A stretch of DNA of 64,000 nucleotides from Ascaris suum (Eukaryota > Nematoda > Chromadorea > Rhabditida > Ascarididae): NCBI GenBank assembly GCA_013433145.1, contig CM024183.1, positions 2,121,001-2,185,000 of the forward strand. The letters run 5' to 3'. Below are positions 40,701 to 50,799 of the stretch, piece by piece. How positions within the stretch are numbered: position 1 is the first letter of the stretch; the number at the start of each line of letters is the position of its first letter. The notes beneath the pieces are model-generated. The model searched no databases. It was not told the origin of the DNA and saw nothing but the letters and a program-made list of their open reading frames with translations. The translations under genes were made by a program, and so were the position numbers.

Positions 40701-43700
40701 TTACTGGGCATTATCTAGATTTTTTTCTTCCATTGAAAACTTCTTACTTTAACATTCATTTCTAAAAGAATTTTTTTCATAACTTTTATTGTTTTTTTGT
40801 TAATAAGTTAGTTTTTTGTTACTTTTTTTGTTACTAAGTTTTGTTACTATTCTGTTAGTCGAAGTTTTTTCATTATTTTTTATCAAATTTAAGTTTAAAT
40901 TTATTTTGAATTTAGGAGATAATGTAAACGATTTTTGGTGTATTTTACTTGTTTACCAATATTTATTCATTCATATTGAAGGTAGTATATTTGCGAAAGA
41001 AGCCGCTGATATGGTATTGATAGACAACGATGTGAAGAATATTGTCAAAGGTATTGAAGAAGGACGACTTCTATATGCAAATCTAAAGAAAACAATCGCC
41101 TATACATTAACACATTTGATGCCTGAATTATATGCTATACTTCTTACGTTTATCATTGGCTTTCCTCTTGGACTTTCAAGTTTGCAGGTATATCTAATGA
41201 ATTTATTTCTTTTTTATCGATCATTTTCAGTTGATATGCAATTAAATTAGAAAACGAATTATGGTTTCATTGTACGGAGCGAACGATATCTGATGAGATG
41301 ATTATAGTGCATATGTTCGATAGTACTATTCATGGAGAAAAATTTGAATAAAATGAATAAGTTAGCCAAATTTTCAAAACCTTTTTTTCCAGTAGATAAA
41401 CTCATAAGGTTAACCTCAATTGCTCGGTTGATATGAATAGTTGAAAAACTTTTCTGGGTGTTCTTTGCGACTTGTGACTACCACACCGCTAACTGTGGAT
41501 AGGAGTTAGGAGAAGGATGAACTAATCTACGACTCCGTATTTCAACTCCTGTCAGATGCTGTCATGGGGACATTAAGGGGTGTTGGAAGATTTCCACGAT
41601 AAGCAGTTGACGTGACATTCAGGGGACTCATCCTAGATGACTCATGGCAAACACTAAAACTTGAACAAGGGAAGGTATTCTTTTTTAGATTGTGACGATT
41701 GATTTGATCACGGAATTACCACCTTCAATCGCGTTGACATTCGAACCAGGTGAGAGAGATATCATGCGTCGGCCACCACGAAAAACCACCTCGAGATTGG
41801 TCTCTCGTGCGCTACTTGCCTACTCGTATCTCTTCGCGGGTAATATTATCGCTGTTGGATGCATGGCCGCATATCTGTGTGTCTTTTGGTTGGTTTTCTT
41901 CTCTATAATTTTTCAGCAATGTGCTGTTTGACAGCGTTAATGTATACTATGTAAAGGTGTCATGTTTGTATGGATTTCACGGTTGATGCCGAATATTGTC
42001 TATGAGTAAAACTAGCGTGTCAAAGGTCATATACCCTTTTTTCAGTGGTCATAAAATTTGTAAATTAAAAGCATTTAGGATTGCATTCCAGTGCAAACGG
42101 ATCGTACGGTGTTTAGGAAAAAATGCATAGAAGGTATTCACCGTTGCATATAACCACAAGAGTGACAGATTGCTTGAAAGATTGTAGACGAATCTGGGGA
42201 ATTTCATACTAAACGGTTTAAAAAATCGCTTGAAAATAGAGGATTGGAATGGAGTGACGGGAAAGATCTCATGGTGGCCAGCGCCTATTCGAACCTGCCG
42301 TCGCGGTCCATCACCAAAAATTCGTGAATTGTTTTGTGCGCTTTTTGCAGATCGCATCACCACAGCGTTATACCTTGTTTGTCTACGTGCATCTGTGTCT
42401 GTCTGACTGGTAAATTCTAATTTTTAAGCGAGAGTCTGCACATGTGAAGTCTTTTAGGAGTAATTCTCTTCTTATTTGCCAATTTCATTTTTAATGATCT
42501 TCGTATGGTGTAGGTGCATAAAGATACAATGAGATGTAATGAAGCAATTTTATATGCAACCGATTCCTATAGGAATTTTAGCTGTGGATTTCCACAGCGC
42601 TCATGAAAAGGCCTTATTTTCTTTATCGTTTGTTTTCAACTGTTTTTTTGTTGGATTGCTCAAGTAAGCTGAGTAACAAAAAGCACATATTGTGCCTGTT
42701 TTATCTGATGCTGTCTGTGATCAGTTTATTATTGATCACACTTTATTATTTCTCCAATTTTAAGCAGTTATTGAGACTCGCAAGACACGTATGTCGTTTA
42801 TTTAGGAGGGAAGGTATAGCTAAGTTACCTATGAATTTTACACAGCAATATTTGAAACAGGTATTATGGCATCCCACCTAAAGATCTCCTCTTCACGTCG
42901 AGTGAATATTGGACGACAAACGCGAACAACTTCACCACAGATGCGGGTCTCGTTTTTACACCATCTGTACAGGTTCGCATTCATAGGCAAGCAAGAGCTG
43001 CATGGCAGATTACTCTTGTTATGGCACAGGTTTGTCACCGCAATATCTTCAACGAAAAAAAAATTCGAAATTAGCAAACGGAGCATATTCTAAAAACTTC
43101 AATGCTTCCCTCTCATCTTTTTATAATATTATTCTATTTTCAACAATACAACGAAACTATATGTTATGATTTGTTTGTTAGATAAGAAAAAAAGTTGGAA
43201 ACAGATAGTTGGCCCATAAAAAAAAGATTGCTATTACATTTTGGGAGTTAACAATTCTTTTTTTTTTTCGCTATGAAATGAACGCTTTATCTCATATTAT
43301 TTTTTCTTTTATTATTCCACTAAATATTTATTTCATCGATCTGGACAATCGTTTTCTTAATCAATCTTTTTTATGATATTAAAAGAGACTGTTTTTTTTT
43401 TTTTGAATAAGCATTAATGCGCAAAATAGCATCGTTTTAGCGGAGTTTTTTTTAAAGGCATTCCATTTGTTTATGTGTACAACGCGTCGTATATCGTTAT
43501 TCCGGCATGGATTCCGCAATGCAGTGGCTGGGTTGGCAATTCTCCTCGAAGTGCTCGTGCTGAACTTTTTCATCTATACACCTGGTGTGCAGACATGGAT
43601 TGGTGTCGAACATCCACCTGGATTCGTCTGGTTGTTTTGTCTTTTTGTCGCGGTCGTTCTGCTTATCTTCAATGAGGTTCGTCTTGAAGAAACTCATTCC

Positions 43701-44521
43701 ACGGTTGTTTTCTGCTACTCTTGAATTCTCTTTCTTACTTAGAGAAGAAAACGATACGACCTGCTTTTAAGGGTTATTCAGTGTTATTCGTCTAATATTG
43801 TGGATTACTCATTAATCAGAAAGACGATTTTTCTACCAGTAGTTATGTAGTTATGTGACAGAAATGTTGCTGGAACTATCAATGATTGTGATAGTGGAAT
43901 ACCTTCTGTCACAGTGCTATACTAGCTAATCTTCCATATTTGTGGGTACATGCTTGCTTAAAAGCAATAGTTCCTCTAAATAAGTGAAAAAAAGTACAAA
44001 CGCTATTAATTTCATGAGGCTTTTAGGCGGAGGAAGGGGGTGACGCAGGGAGGTGCGAAGGAGGTGAGTACCAATTACGGTAGGATTTTTATATACGGTT
44101 AATGATTTGAATTACAACTGCAGTAGAATTTTCACTATTGTTTGCATTGTTTCTCTCGTATTGCTTTGCAGTAAAGAATCGACTGATAAAATTCGTTGTT
44201 TTGAGTAACAGTTACCTAAGTGCAATCGTTTTCGTTTTTTAAACGAAATTTTAGCCGTTTCTTGCGTTGAGGGGAAAAAATTGAAAGGATAGGAGAAAAG
44301 GTGAGGGGGGAGGGAGGGATGGGTAAGGCGGTTTCATTTAAATCCAGGTTTCATCCATACTAACGATAAATGTGCAGACAAAAGTCGCCGTCCTGATTTG
44401 CATGTTTGCGGATATTTGCCAACTTAATCCGAAAATAAATCTTATGCTCATATTGCAGATGCGTAAGTATCTCATTAGGCACTACACGAACCAGCCAATA
44501 GTACGAATGCTGAAGTGGTGA
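22718..44521 (+). CDS. divergent Na+/K+-ATPase alpha-like P-type ATPase, 21 coding exons
   Basis: P-type IIC family member, whose normal role is ATP-driven Na+/K+ (or H+/K+) exchange at the plasma membrane. Exons join in consistent phase to about 1,083 residues (family about 1,000-1,040). Visible landmarks: M1-M2 about 115-165; actuator SGEI at 232-235; M3-M4 with PQGL at 351-354; phosphorylation loop DKRGV at 394-398; nucleotide domain with [10 protein letters not shown] and KGAPE (584-588); DPPR; TGDHP at 690-694; GDGVFD at 777-782; M5 with MPEL; M6 IDLITEL; M7-M10; a basic C-terminus ending RMLKW. Catalytic and ion-binding consensus residues are altered (DKTGT, GDGVND, TGES, PEGL, third-site Asp), although the frame is intact. 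The closest relatives I would expect are the nematode CATP-1 to CATP-4 group, not the canonical EAT-6-type pump; orthology is inference. A reshaped or non-pumping role is likely. The start is less sure than the rest. Confidence 0.93.
24921..25018 (+). CDS. ATPase exon 2
   Basis: It encodes the cytosolic N-terminus with a basic patch ([12 protein letters not shown]) and ends HHQLLK. Acceptor attacag; donor aag|gtggat is weak but keeps phase 0. Confidence 0.8.
25698..25817 (+). CDS. ATPase exon 3
   Basis: It encodes 40 codons starting [20 protein letters not shown], the counterpart of the pump segment KEVxxDxHxLxxEEL. Acceptor atgcag, donor aag|gtactt. Confidence 0.9.
26039..26296 (+). CDS. 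ATPase exon 4 (M1-M2)
   Basis: It encodes 86 codons covering M1 and M2 and ending YWQEKNAYA, equivalent to the YYQEAKS motif after M2. Phase 0 at both ends; donor gca|gtaagt. Confidence 0.95.
27424..27536 (+). CDS. ATPase exon 5 (actuator domain)
   Basis: It encodes [20 protein letters not shown] and [10 protein letters not shown], matching the actuator stretch VPxxAxVIRxG...VVGDLVEV. It ends in phase 2. Confidence 0.92.
28940..29185 (+). mobile_element. FLYWCH/MULE-like zinc-finger remnant in ATPase intron 5
   Basis: An open frame inside the intron between actuator exons reads [20 protein letters not shown]. This resembles the YxCxxxxC...T core of FLYWCH-type fingers found in nematode Mutator-like transposons and derived genes. 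A His occurs about 30 residues later (NSHIY), but the expected HxH pair is not clear, and no transposase or terminal repeats are visible. It probably represents a decayed element fragment. Confidence 0.35.
29265..29484 (+). CDS. ATPase exon 6 (actuator loop)
   Basis: It contains [10 protein letters not shown] (usual GGDRIPADLR) and [11 protein letters not shown] (usual NSSLTGESEP). The catalytic Glu of TGES is kept; the flanking Thr and Ser are not. Acceptor attttag; donor acg|gtagct. Confidence 0.95.
29835..30051 (+). CDS. ATPase exon 7 (M3 and start of M4)
   Basis: It encodes VIGRLMETM..., two hydrophobic segments and VANLPQ up to a phase-1 donor. The last codon spells Gln where pumps have the Glu of PEGL. 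Confidence 0.95.
31192..31386 (+). CDS. ATPase exon 8 (end of M4, phosphorylation site)
   Basis: It encodes [19 protein letters not shown], then [20 protein letters not shown]. The phosphorylatable Asp is present, but the DKTGTLT motif has become DKRGVFT. Donor gag|gtgagt. Confidence 0.96.
32333..32546 (+). CDS. ATPase exon 9 (nucleotide domain, part 1)
   Basis: It encodes [15 protein letters not shown], equivalent to LSxIAGLCNRA, followed by a polar stretch longer than in canonical pumps. Acceptor ttcttctag; phase-2 donor. Confidence 0.88.
33368..33500 (+). CDS. ATPase exon 10 (nucleotide domain, part 2)
   Basis: It ends [18 protein letters not shown], the counterpart of GDASESALLKCIE. The N-terminal half is extra relative to canonical alpha subunits. 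Acceptor ttttacag; donor gag|gtaaca. Confidence 0.93.
34150..34283 (+). CDS. ATPase exon 11 (nucleotide domain, part 3)
   Basis: It encodes [19 protein letters not shown], matching KIVEIPFNSTNKYQLSI. The ATP-site Lys of STNKYQ is replaced within AGRRLH. Phase-2 donor aa|gtaatc. Confidence 0.92.
35155..35230. repeat. interrupted palindrome in ATPase intron 12
   Basis: The core caagtactagagtacttg is a perfect 8-bp inverted repeat around AG. Flanking attactcaagtatt and agtatttgaataattact blocks extend the dyad with mismatches. It is MITE-like, or a tandem of ACTTGAGT words. Confidence 0.65.
35240..35351 (+). CDS. ATPase exon 12 (KGAPE motif)
   Basis: It encodes [19 protein letters not shown], with the KGAPE nucleotide-binding motif intact. 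Acceptor ctttag; donor acg|gtcagc, phase 0. Other downstream GT sites exist but leave a poorer fit to the family. Confidence 0.92.
35843..36044 (+). CDS. ATPase exon 13 (DPPR motif)
   Basis: It starts [16 protein letters not shown] (usual NAYLELGGLGERVLGF) and contains [17 protein letters not shown]. The acceptor tttaag, rather than the cag 12 bases upstream, keeps frame and family alignment. Confidence 0.93.
37202..37290 (+). CDS. ATPase exon 14 (TGDHP motif)
   Basis: It encodes [20 protein letters not shown], with the hinge motif TGDHP intact. Acceptor cctgcag; donor aag|gtctgt. Confidence 0.96.
37477..37545. repeat. ACTTGAGT/AAGTCTTTGAGTC word repeats in ATPase intron 14
   Basis: The word taagtctttgagtc occurs twice, 29 bp apart, with attacttgagt between. 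It shares vocabulary with the palindrome at 35155-35230. Confidence 0.5.
38458..38613 (+). CDS. ATPase exon 15
   Basis: It encodes 52 codons including [17 protein letters not shown], the conserved VFARTSPQQKLIIVE segment. Acceptor cttcag; donor aag|gtgagt. Confidence 0.96.
39303..39445 (+). repeat. diverged 48-bp tandem repeat, 3 copies, ATPase intron 15
   Basis: Copies start at 39303 (cttgagcttgac), 39351 (cttaagtctact) and 39398 (cttgagcttcac), each followed by a TCAGTGG- or TCAACAG-like block and GCATT or TATTAC. Spacing is 48 and 47 bp. Confidence 0.7.
40554..40656 (+). CDS. ATPase exon 16 (hinge, altered GDGVND)
   Basis: It encodes [20 protein letters not shown]. The invariant Asn of GDGVND is Phe; both Asp residues are kept. 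Acceptor tttacag; donor ttg|gtaaga. Confidence 0.96.
40982..41187 (+). CDS. ATPase exon 17 (M5)
   Basis: It encodes [17 protein letters not shown] (usual GSDVSKQAADMILLDDN), [19 protein letters not shown] and M5 with LMPEL. The M5 Glu is kept; the preceding Ser-Asn ligand pair is His-Leu. Confidence 0.96.
41689..41888 (+). CDS. ATPase exon 18 (M6-M7)
   Basis: It encodes [19 protein letters not shown] (usual ILCIDLGTDMVPAISLAYE), then [11 protein letters not shown] and M7. The first M6 Asp is kept; the second is Glu. Phase-2 donor. Confidence 0.96.
42861..43029 (+). CDS. ATPase exon 19 (M7-M8 loop and M8)
   Basis: It encodes [17 protein letters not shown], then a loop lacking the SYGQEW beta-contact motif, then the start of M8 ([11 protein letters not shown]). 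Acceptor aaacag; donor cag|gtttgt. Confidence 0.93.
43458..43676 (+). CDS. ATPase exon 20 (M8-M10)
   Basis: It starts [19 protein letters not shown], matching WADLVICKTRRNSVFQQGM with the M8 Asp changed to His. M9, M10 and FNE follow, ending in phase 0. An intron-retained form would instead stop at 43724. Confidence 0.94.
44459..44521 (+). CDS. ATPase exon 21 (C-terminus)
   Basis: It encodes [20 protein letters not shown] and TGA. It continues FNE as the family's YDEVRKLIIRR. The canonical KETYY C-terminus is absent. Acceptor attgcag. Confidence 0.9.
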   Translation: MRKYLIRHYTNQPIVRMLKW

Positions 44522-45339
44522 ATGACCGGTCCAGTCTGCGGCCGACCGATAATATTAATGCCTCGTCATATCACTTACCGACCGCTTCAACAAATGCCTC
44601 ATCATATTGTTGCTCACAGCATTGCAATTTTGCTCATCTTTTTTTTTACCATTTTCAGTTATTAAATCGCTGTCATTATTGTTGCTCATTTTCCTCGTCA
44701 CGTGTATTTAATTGTATGCCTTTAGAGATGTATGTGCCAAATTACTGCTGTATGTCACTTCATAGTTTTTTGTTTGTAAAATGTATCGTCCTTTGCTTCA
44801 GTGTGAATTTGAAAATTGTTTTTATAAGCTAATTAAATGTCGTTTTTTCTGGATTCCTTAGCTAACGTCTGGGTGTAATGATTTTAATAAGAGGCTAACT
44901 AGTTAGTACCAAGTTATACTTGAATAAGAATATCGTAAGACATAGAAAGTAGGTCCTGGGACTTATAATACTTGTATATTTTCAAATCGGCGTATCTCGG
45001 GGGGTGAAGGGGAGGAGGGGAGTAGCTTTATAGACTGTTACATTTTTGAAATGGAAAGGAATCATGAGCTCATTTTTGAGGTTCAAAAATAATATAACAG
45101 AATATATTACTCATCGATTTTTTAAAACATATCATTGGTAAAATTGAAAAATATTGATATTTGCCAATATTACATTAATTTTAAAGAGAGATAATTAGTT
45201 GTAGAGGTAGCAATAAATAGCTAGCAATATACCGCAAAAATCGACGATACAAGAGAAAGCCATTATTTCGTAGTAATAGCTCTCCAAAATCTTGCGCTAT
45301 CCGTTATTGACAAGTGCACAGTGCTATTTCGTGATGTAC

Positions 45340-45450
45340 ACCTTATATGCACATATATCTGTACATATACATATATACTTATATATGTACATATATGTAT
45401 ATACACACGTAAATGTGTATATATATTACATATTCATGTAAAATTGTATA
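45340..45450. repeat. cryptic TATATG/TACATA simple repeat
   Basis: Alternating purine-pyrimidine TA, TG and CA sequence with local palindromes such as tatatgtacatata. No coding content is seen. Confidence 0.7.
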
Positions 45451-47053
45451 TATAGTATTGTTAGTTTGTTGGACTATTAGGAGACGATAGGAATGACGGT
45501 ATTTCTGAGGTTCTTGCATATGGGTTTCGCAAACGTTGTTAAAATTTCGAGTCATATTTACGTAGACGATTCAATTGACCACTTTTTGCTGAGAAGGATT
45601 GTTCCCGACGGGTTTCCTTGCAGTGCATAAATGATTTATGCCGTTGCACTCAGCGTTTAGCGCAAAATTCCATCGAATAGGTCCGCTAAGATTTACAGTT
45701 TGATTTAATGTTGACTTTCCCGAATATTGGTACTAAAAGGTGCCTAGAAATTTGAAGAGGAAATGGTGTTGGGGAACATTCATGTGAAAGGCGGTTCTCC
45801 TTTCCCATTCCTCCAAAGAAAAAACGAAAAAAATCAAATATTTTGGAAAGGACCTAAAGAATTCACATTGCTTACAGCGAGAAAAAAACGACGTATTTTT
45901 TGAAATAAAATGTGACGTTTCACTTCTAATAACTTCATTCTTAGGTTCACAAATAAGGCACATTTTTAGTCTTATAAAGAATTTACGAAATATTTAAAGT
46001 TGGGGGGAGGGGGGGGGGATGTGGTAATTCCCTTAAAAAATCGGCCCCACGACATTTTCGGAACGATATACCGAAATGAAAATTTCATAGATGAGATCAA
46101 CAGACGAATCGTAGCTACTTCCCAGTTTCCATAATACGGGTTGATTTTAGGGATTTAGTTACATACCTATAGAACAGTATCGGAGAACGTGGAAAACATC
46201 AATGTCGAAAAAACAATGCCAGCATGAAGTCTACATGAGTATAAGAGAAAATAATGAGGAAGCTTCAAAGAATAAAATAACGGAAAAGTCAACATGGGTC
46301 AATCACATCGATCAAGTCATATAACGGAGTAGATGCGTGGTTTTTGCAAAAGAGCGACATCGACAAATCTACAAAGCTTCGATTATTTTTTTAGTTTTGA
46401 AGAGGTGGAATGGCACTAGATATTCCACACAGGTTATATAAGATTATTCACTGTCTACGTGTTCTTTCGTAATCGTTTTTTTTTTCACTGTCGTTCATTC
46501 CACTTCTCGTTTCTCCATTCTTGCATTGAATCAAACTTAGAAAGATGATGCTTGATAGCACATTGCATAATGAGCTTCCCTTACACTAAAGAAGATCCAC
46601 ACATGAATTTCTCTGAATAATCAAAATTCTTCTGCGCAAACTTCATACTTTGGCTCTTTTTCGATTAATTTCCGCTCGTCTGTACTTAGAGATTTGCAGA
46701 GCAACTTCAGTTATAATTTTATTTGTGTGATGAAAAACGAACGGCTATCACGAATTTATGAATCAATCTGGCAATTTTCAGTTCATAATTGGCCCAACAC
46801 GGCAATTATGGCCTAATCGGACAACAGTGAAGCTGTTTGAAGCCTGAAACGTTGTCATCGGACAATTAAATCGAATGATCGTGAAGTTAACACTTAACGC
46901 ATTCTTAAAATATATCAAAAAAAAAAAAATTTAGGACGTTCGTCGAAGAGGGTATTATCAAAGAGTACCAACTACCTTTTAACGGCTTAAACATTTGGCG
47001 AACACATTAATGTCGATAAATTTTCGCAATTTCACTAACACAATGATGCCACG

Positions 47054-47302
47054 CTAGGCCAGCGTTTTGCGCTCGAACAATTGCGCCGCGTGGCGAAAGC
47101 CAAAATCACAAAAACCCAAGAAACCAGGCATCGCCACATATTTCGCATACTTCCGCCAGGAGATGATTAAATGGAAGTTTTCGTCTGCAACAATATCAGC
47201 ATAGCAATTTTCAGCAATAAATGCGCATTCAACATACATTCCACGGCTTAGATGCACAGATTTTTGACATTCTAGAGGAACATTGGCACAATGCTTCATC
47301 AT
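47054..47302 (-). CDS. hypothetical 82-codon ORF, Cys-containing
   Basis: This frame runs from a double ATG (MMKHCANVPLECQKS...) to TAG. Composition is more GC-rich than its surroundings, with four Cys in the first half and an aromatic, Gly-rich second half (YVAMPGFLGFCDFGFRH). No signal peptide, no nearby splice signals and no recognised family. It could be a single-exon gene, an exon, or chance. Confidence 0.22.
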   Translation of the reverse strand: MMKHCANVPLECQKSVHLSRGMYVECAFIAENCYADIVADENFHLIISWRKYAKYVAMPGFLGFCDFGFRHAAQLFERKTLA

Positions 47303-50300
47303 TGATAAAGCATTCCAAAGTCAATAATTGCAAACTTGAAATTTGATATTATCACCGAATGAAATTTAATTCGATTTTTTGGCTATAAAATCATGAAATA
47401 TATTATTCTGATGTATCTTTCAAAGAGACTTTTTTTTTGTTTATTAAGGAAATAAGCGCAGATATATCTTTCGAAATCATTTGATTAGAAAAACTTAACT
47501 CTAAAAAACCCTTTTCTTTATATAATTCTCAGTTTTGAATTATTCCACATATGACATAATCATTTCAGAATATCGTCAAAGAAGAAGGAAAAAAATTTCC
47601 AACATTTGACAACCGTATCGATTCATTTAATTTGTGAAGCGTCTCTAATTTCATTTGTAATGCCTCATTGATTGAGTAACCCTGCATATCCACATCCCTT
47701 TCTTTCCCCACCTTCATTCGTGCTATTTAGCAACTTTTATGTGGATGTGCATGTGCCTGAATAGACATTTTTATTTTCTCTACTACCTCTTTATCATTAT
47801 ATTCGATAGGTTACTTTAATCCACTGAATGTAAAATTTTTCCTCTCACTTCATTTCAAATTTCATTTCATTTCATTTCGTCTTTTTTTTTTTCAAATCCG
47901 GTGATTGCGTTGAATTCTTTCATTTCATTACCTGCACTTTTTTTACCTGTAATAAGTGCAATCTGAACTCATTTATGCCTATTGGTTTACTTCATTGCCT
48001 CTGCTCTGTGCTAGTCATCCACATCCACTCTTCTACGAGCTATCATCATTATTTGAATACAGTGAACACGGATGCTCATTTGTTTTATCGCATTTGCATA
48101 TTTTCCACGTGAGCGGTTATTAAATAATTTGTTGAGTTTCATTATTATATATGTGACCGACCGATAGCTAAAATGTATTCACTCTGCCTATTATTATATG
48201 AAATTGTCGTATTTTATTATTTAAAAAAAAATTGAAATGTTCTTCATTTTAGGATCGTGATAGGGGAGAGATTTATATTTAAGAAGAGATTATTTTCACG
48301 AAGGGCTTTTATCTTCATTGGTAACCCAATAAGTAAAGGTTCCGGTTATTTTAACAGAGAGTTTCACTTCAACGAGAAATTCCTCTTCGAGGAAATATGA
48401 CATCAGAAAATCCGCCTGATATATTTTTAAAAAAATGTATATAGCAAATGACCAATTTCTTTGAAATTCATCGATGCCTGAAATTCAAATAGAATCGCTT
48501 CAAATTGTTTTATGTTCTTAAAAATAAAAAATAGTGGAAAAATAAATTCGTGTAGAATTTGAGCTCACCTTTCGACAGTTGAATAGATTTACCGAAATTG
48601 GCCGCTTTCTTCAAAAATTGAGGAATATCATAAAAGATATCGAGCTTTTTATATTTTATTCATTTATAACAAGACAAAAATATATTATGAAGCGCTTAGC
48701 TTACCCGTATCTTAATTTCATGAATGATTGGCGAATGCGACCTTAAAGGATGGGGAATTTTTCCACATTTGGCGTCATAATTTCTCAGCTCCGTCATCAT
48801 TCCTCAGCACTAAATGTCAAATCGTTGAGCTGATGAGGAATCGATGGCCCGGCCTAAGCAACAAAGGCATCGTTGATCGATTAGTATGATAGCAATATAA
48901 TGAGAAGCCAGGTGATCATGTCGCAAAGGTAAGAAGTTACGAAGATATAGCCAAAGAGGAGAGGAGATGTGGCAAAGGTAAAAAGGAGGAAGAGACAGGA
49001 AGGGTAAGAAATTAGGAAGAGGTAGTAAAGTTTATGAGAGCAAAATGTGATGCGAAATGAGTAGATCTTGATGTTGCAGCTGCAGCAACCAGTTGTTATG
49101 ATCTTCAATCAAAACGACGAAGGTTCGATCCCCTTAATAGTGACATGAGATTTTCAACACTGTAAAACTTTAAAGCATGAAGTTTTCAGGTCATTAATGG
49201 TAAGTTGATCATGCTTCCAAGTGGACCATATCGATACGAAACTTTCATTTTCACTCAATGCGGTTTAGGAATAGAGCTTATGCCCATCGCTAGCTTCGTC
49301 ATAAGGAGGGATCATCTACTATCCTCATGTATCGGAGCTCAAGCTTGGTACAAAATTTGTACCAAAGATTTGGCAAGAAAAATACCGGCACTGATTTGGT
49401 GGGAATTATGGGCAAAACTTTGTTGAGTTATAGTGAAAAAAAATTATTTTTTTATAGGAGAGCTCTCCTATTCTCGAATCGAAAATCCCCACCTAGCGCA
49501 GAACTGTGCTATCCCACCGCCAGTTTTTACATTTTTACGAGAAAATGAGATTTTCTATCCTTCCATAGGCACTGAGTAAACAGTGGTGGAGAAAAGGAGC
49601 TAGATGGAGCGATCTACACTGCAATTTCGATTTTCTTGTCTTCGTATTAGCGAGGAAGGCGAAAGTGAAAGCCGATTCGTCCCTCAACGGTACGAGGAAT
49701 GACAAGAGAAACCCTTCATTTTCGTCGCTAATTCCTCCTTCACTCCCTCCCTCTCTTCCCATCTTTTCACTTACATCCACCCGCAGTCTGGCTAATGAGG
49801 GAAGGATTATGAGTGGCACAATCAATGGTAAATGTAACCGACTACATGAGCGAAGGAATTTCTGTTCTAAAATGTCACAGCTTACGGATCCATTGACGTT
49901 TGATGAGCTAGACCGAATAAAACCATTAGAAAGGATAGCCAATAGTGAGATTTTTGTAGGTCACCAGAATTCTTAGGAGGTTTATGAATCAAACGAATTG
50001 CGGTGTAATGATGAAAAGTTTCTTAACCGAGTGTCCCTCATCAACATGTGAAGAGTACGAAAATCACGAAAATTTGAGAAAACTGGCAACATATTAATAA
50101 CTGCAACGCCTCATTACCTCAATGCACACCTCAGTAATTTGGTAATATATCATATGGAAGTAATATTTATTTTGTGGGAAAACTGATTAAAGGTTTGCGT
50201 GTGTGTGTGTATAGCCAGAATTAGCCAGAAGTTAATCATTGAAGAAGCCATATAGCCAGAAGTTAATCGTTCGCTTAAATTAATAGTTATTGCGATATAT

Positions 50301-50466
50301 CTTAAGAGCATATCATATTCATTACAGATATTTTTGTGTTCGATATTTTTCGTTCATTCATGCCTCTCTGAAGCATGTTTGTGTATGTGTGTGTGTGTGT
50401 TTTTTTTTTTGAATGTAAGACACATCATGACAAGGCGATACCTAGCCGCAATCTAAGCTTATATTT

Positions 50467-50799
50467 GTGCATATAGGATTTTGTTTGGCTGCTTCTTTAC
50501 GAAGCATAAATGCCACAGCAAGGAAACATGCTGGATATAGATTGCGCTCCAAAATTTCCTTTCGAGTCCAAATTCTGCATCAACTTGTAGCGGTCCTTAT
50601 CCGCCTACAGAGAAATGAAGTATTCGACAATGTTAATCTTGCGACCTTTCAGGAACTTGGTCCTGCAACCTTTCAGGAAGTTTACCCTGTAACCTTTCAG
50701 GAAATTCCTCTCCGGCAGCGACTGTCTAGCCACCTGTATTATGCAATTTGTATTTCCTGTCGGTTTAATTCAACCCATCAGTATTTCATTAGAGCATGA
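50467..50799 (+). CDS. hypothetical 110-codon ORF with an 8-residue repeat
   Basis: The open frame contains three copies of an 8-residue unit (ATFQELGP, ATFQEVYP, VTFQEIPL) encoded by a 24-bp tandem repeat at about 50644-50710. The rest is basic and unremarkable. No splice context or family is recognised, and the frame may be kept open only because the repeat length is a multiple of three. Confidence 0.2.
   Translation: MHIGFCLAASLRSINATARKHAGYRLRSKISFRVQILHQLVAVLIRLQRNEVFDNVNLATFQELGPATFQEVYPVTFQEIPLRQRLSSHLYYAICISCRFNSTHQYFIRA
50644..50710 (+). repeat. 24-bp tandem repeat, 2.8 copies
   Basis: The word acctttcagga recurs at 50644, 50668 and 50692 with exact 24-bp spacing. Confidence 0.85.

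Noticed and set aside
40260..41600. Two GC-richer intron segments (about 40270-40430 and 41440-41600) sharing short words such as tgtggatagg
   Set aside because: The shared words are too short and irregular to call a repeat family by eye; a genome-wide repeat search would decide.
43677..43724. Read-through of ATPase exon 20 to a stop at 43724 as the true C-terminus
   Set aside because: The donor after FNE joins in phase to an exon reading MRKYLIRHY, which matches the family's DEVRKLIIRR end far better. Intron retention stays possible as a minor form.
22718..44521. Calling the ATPase a pseudogene because of its altered motifs
   Set aside because: All 21 exons keep frame and splice signals, and non-active-site motifs (KGAPE, TGDHP, DPPR, AADM) are conserved.
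49665..49976. 103-codon plus-strand ORF with a LTFDELDRIKPLERIA segment
   Set aside because: The opposite strand is equally open, the first half is low-complexity Pro/Ser, and no clear splice or start context supports it.
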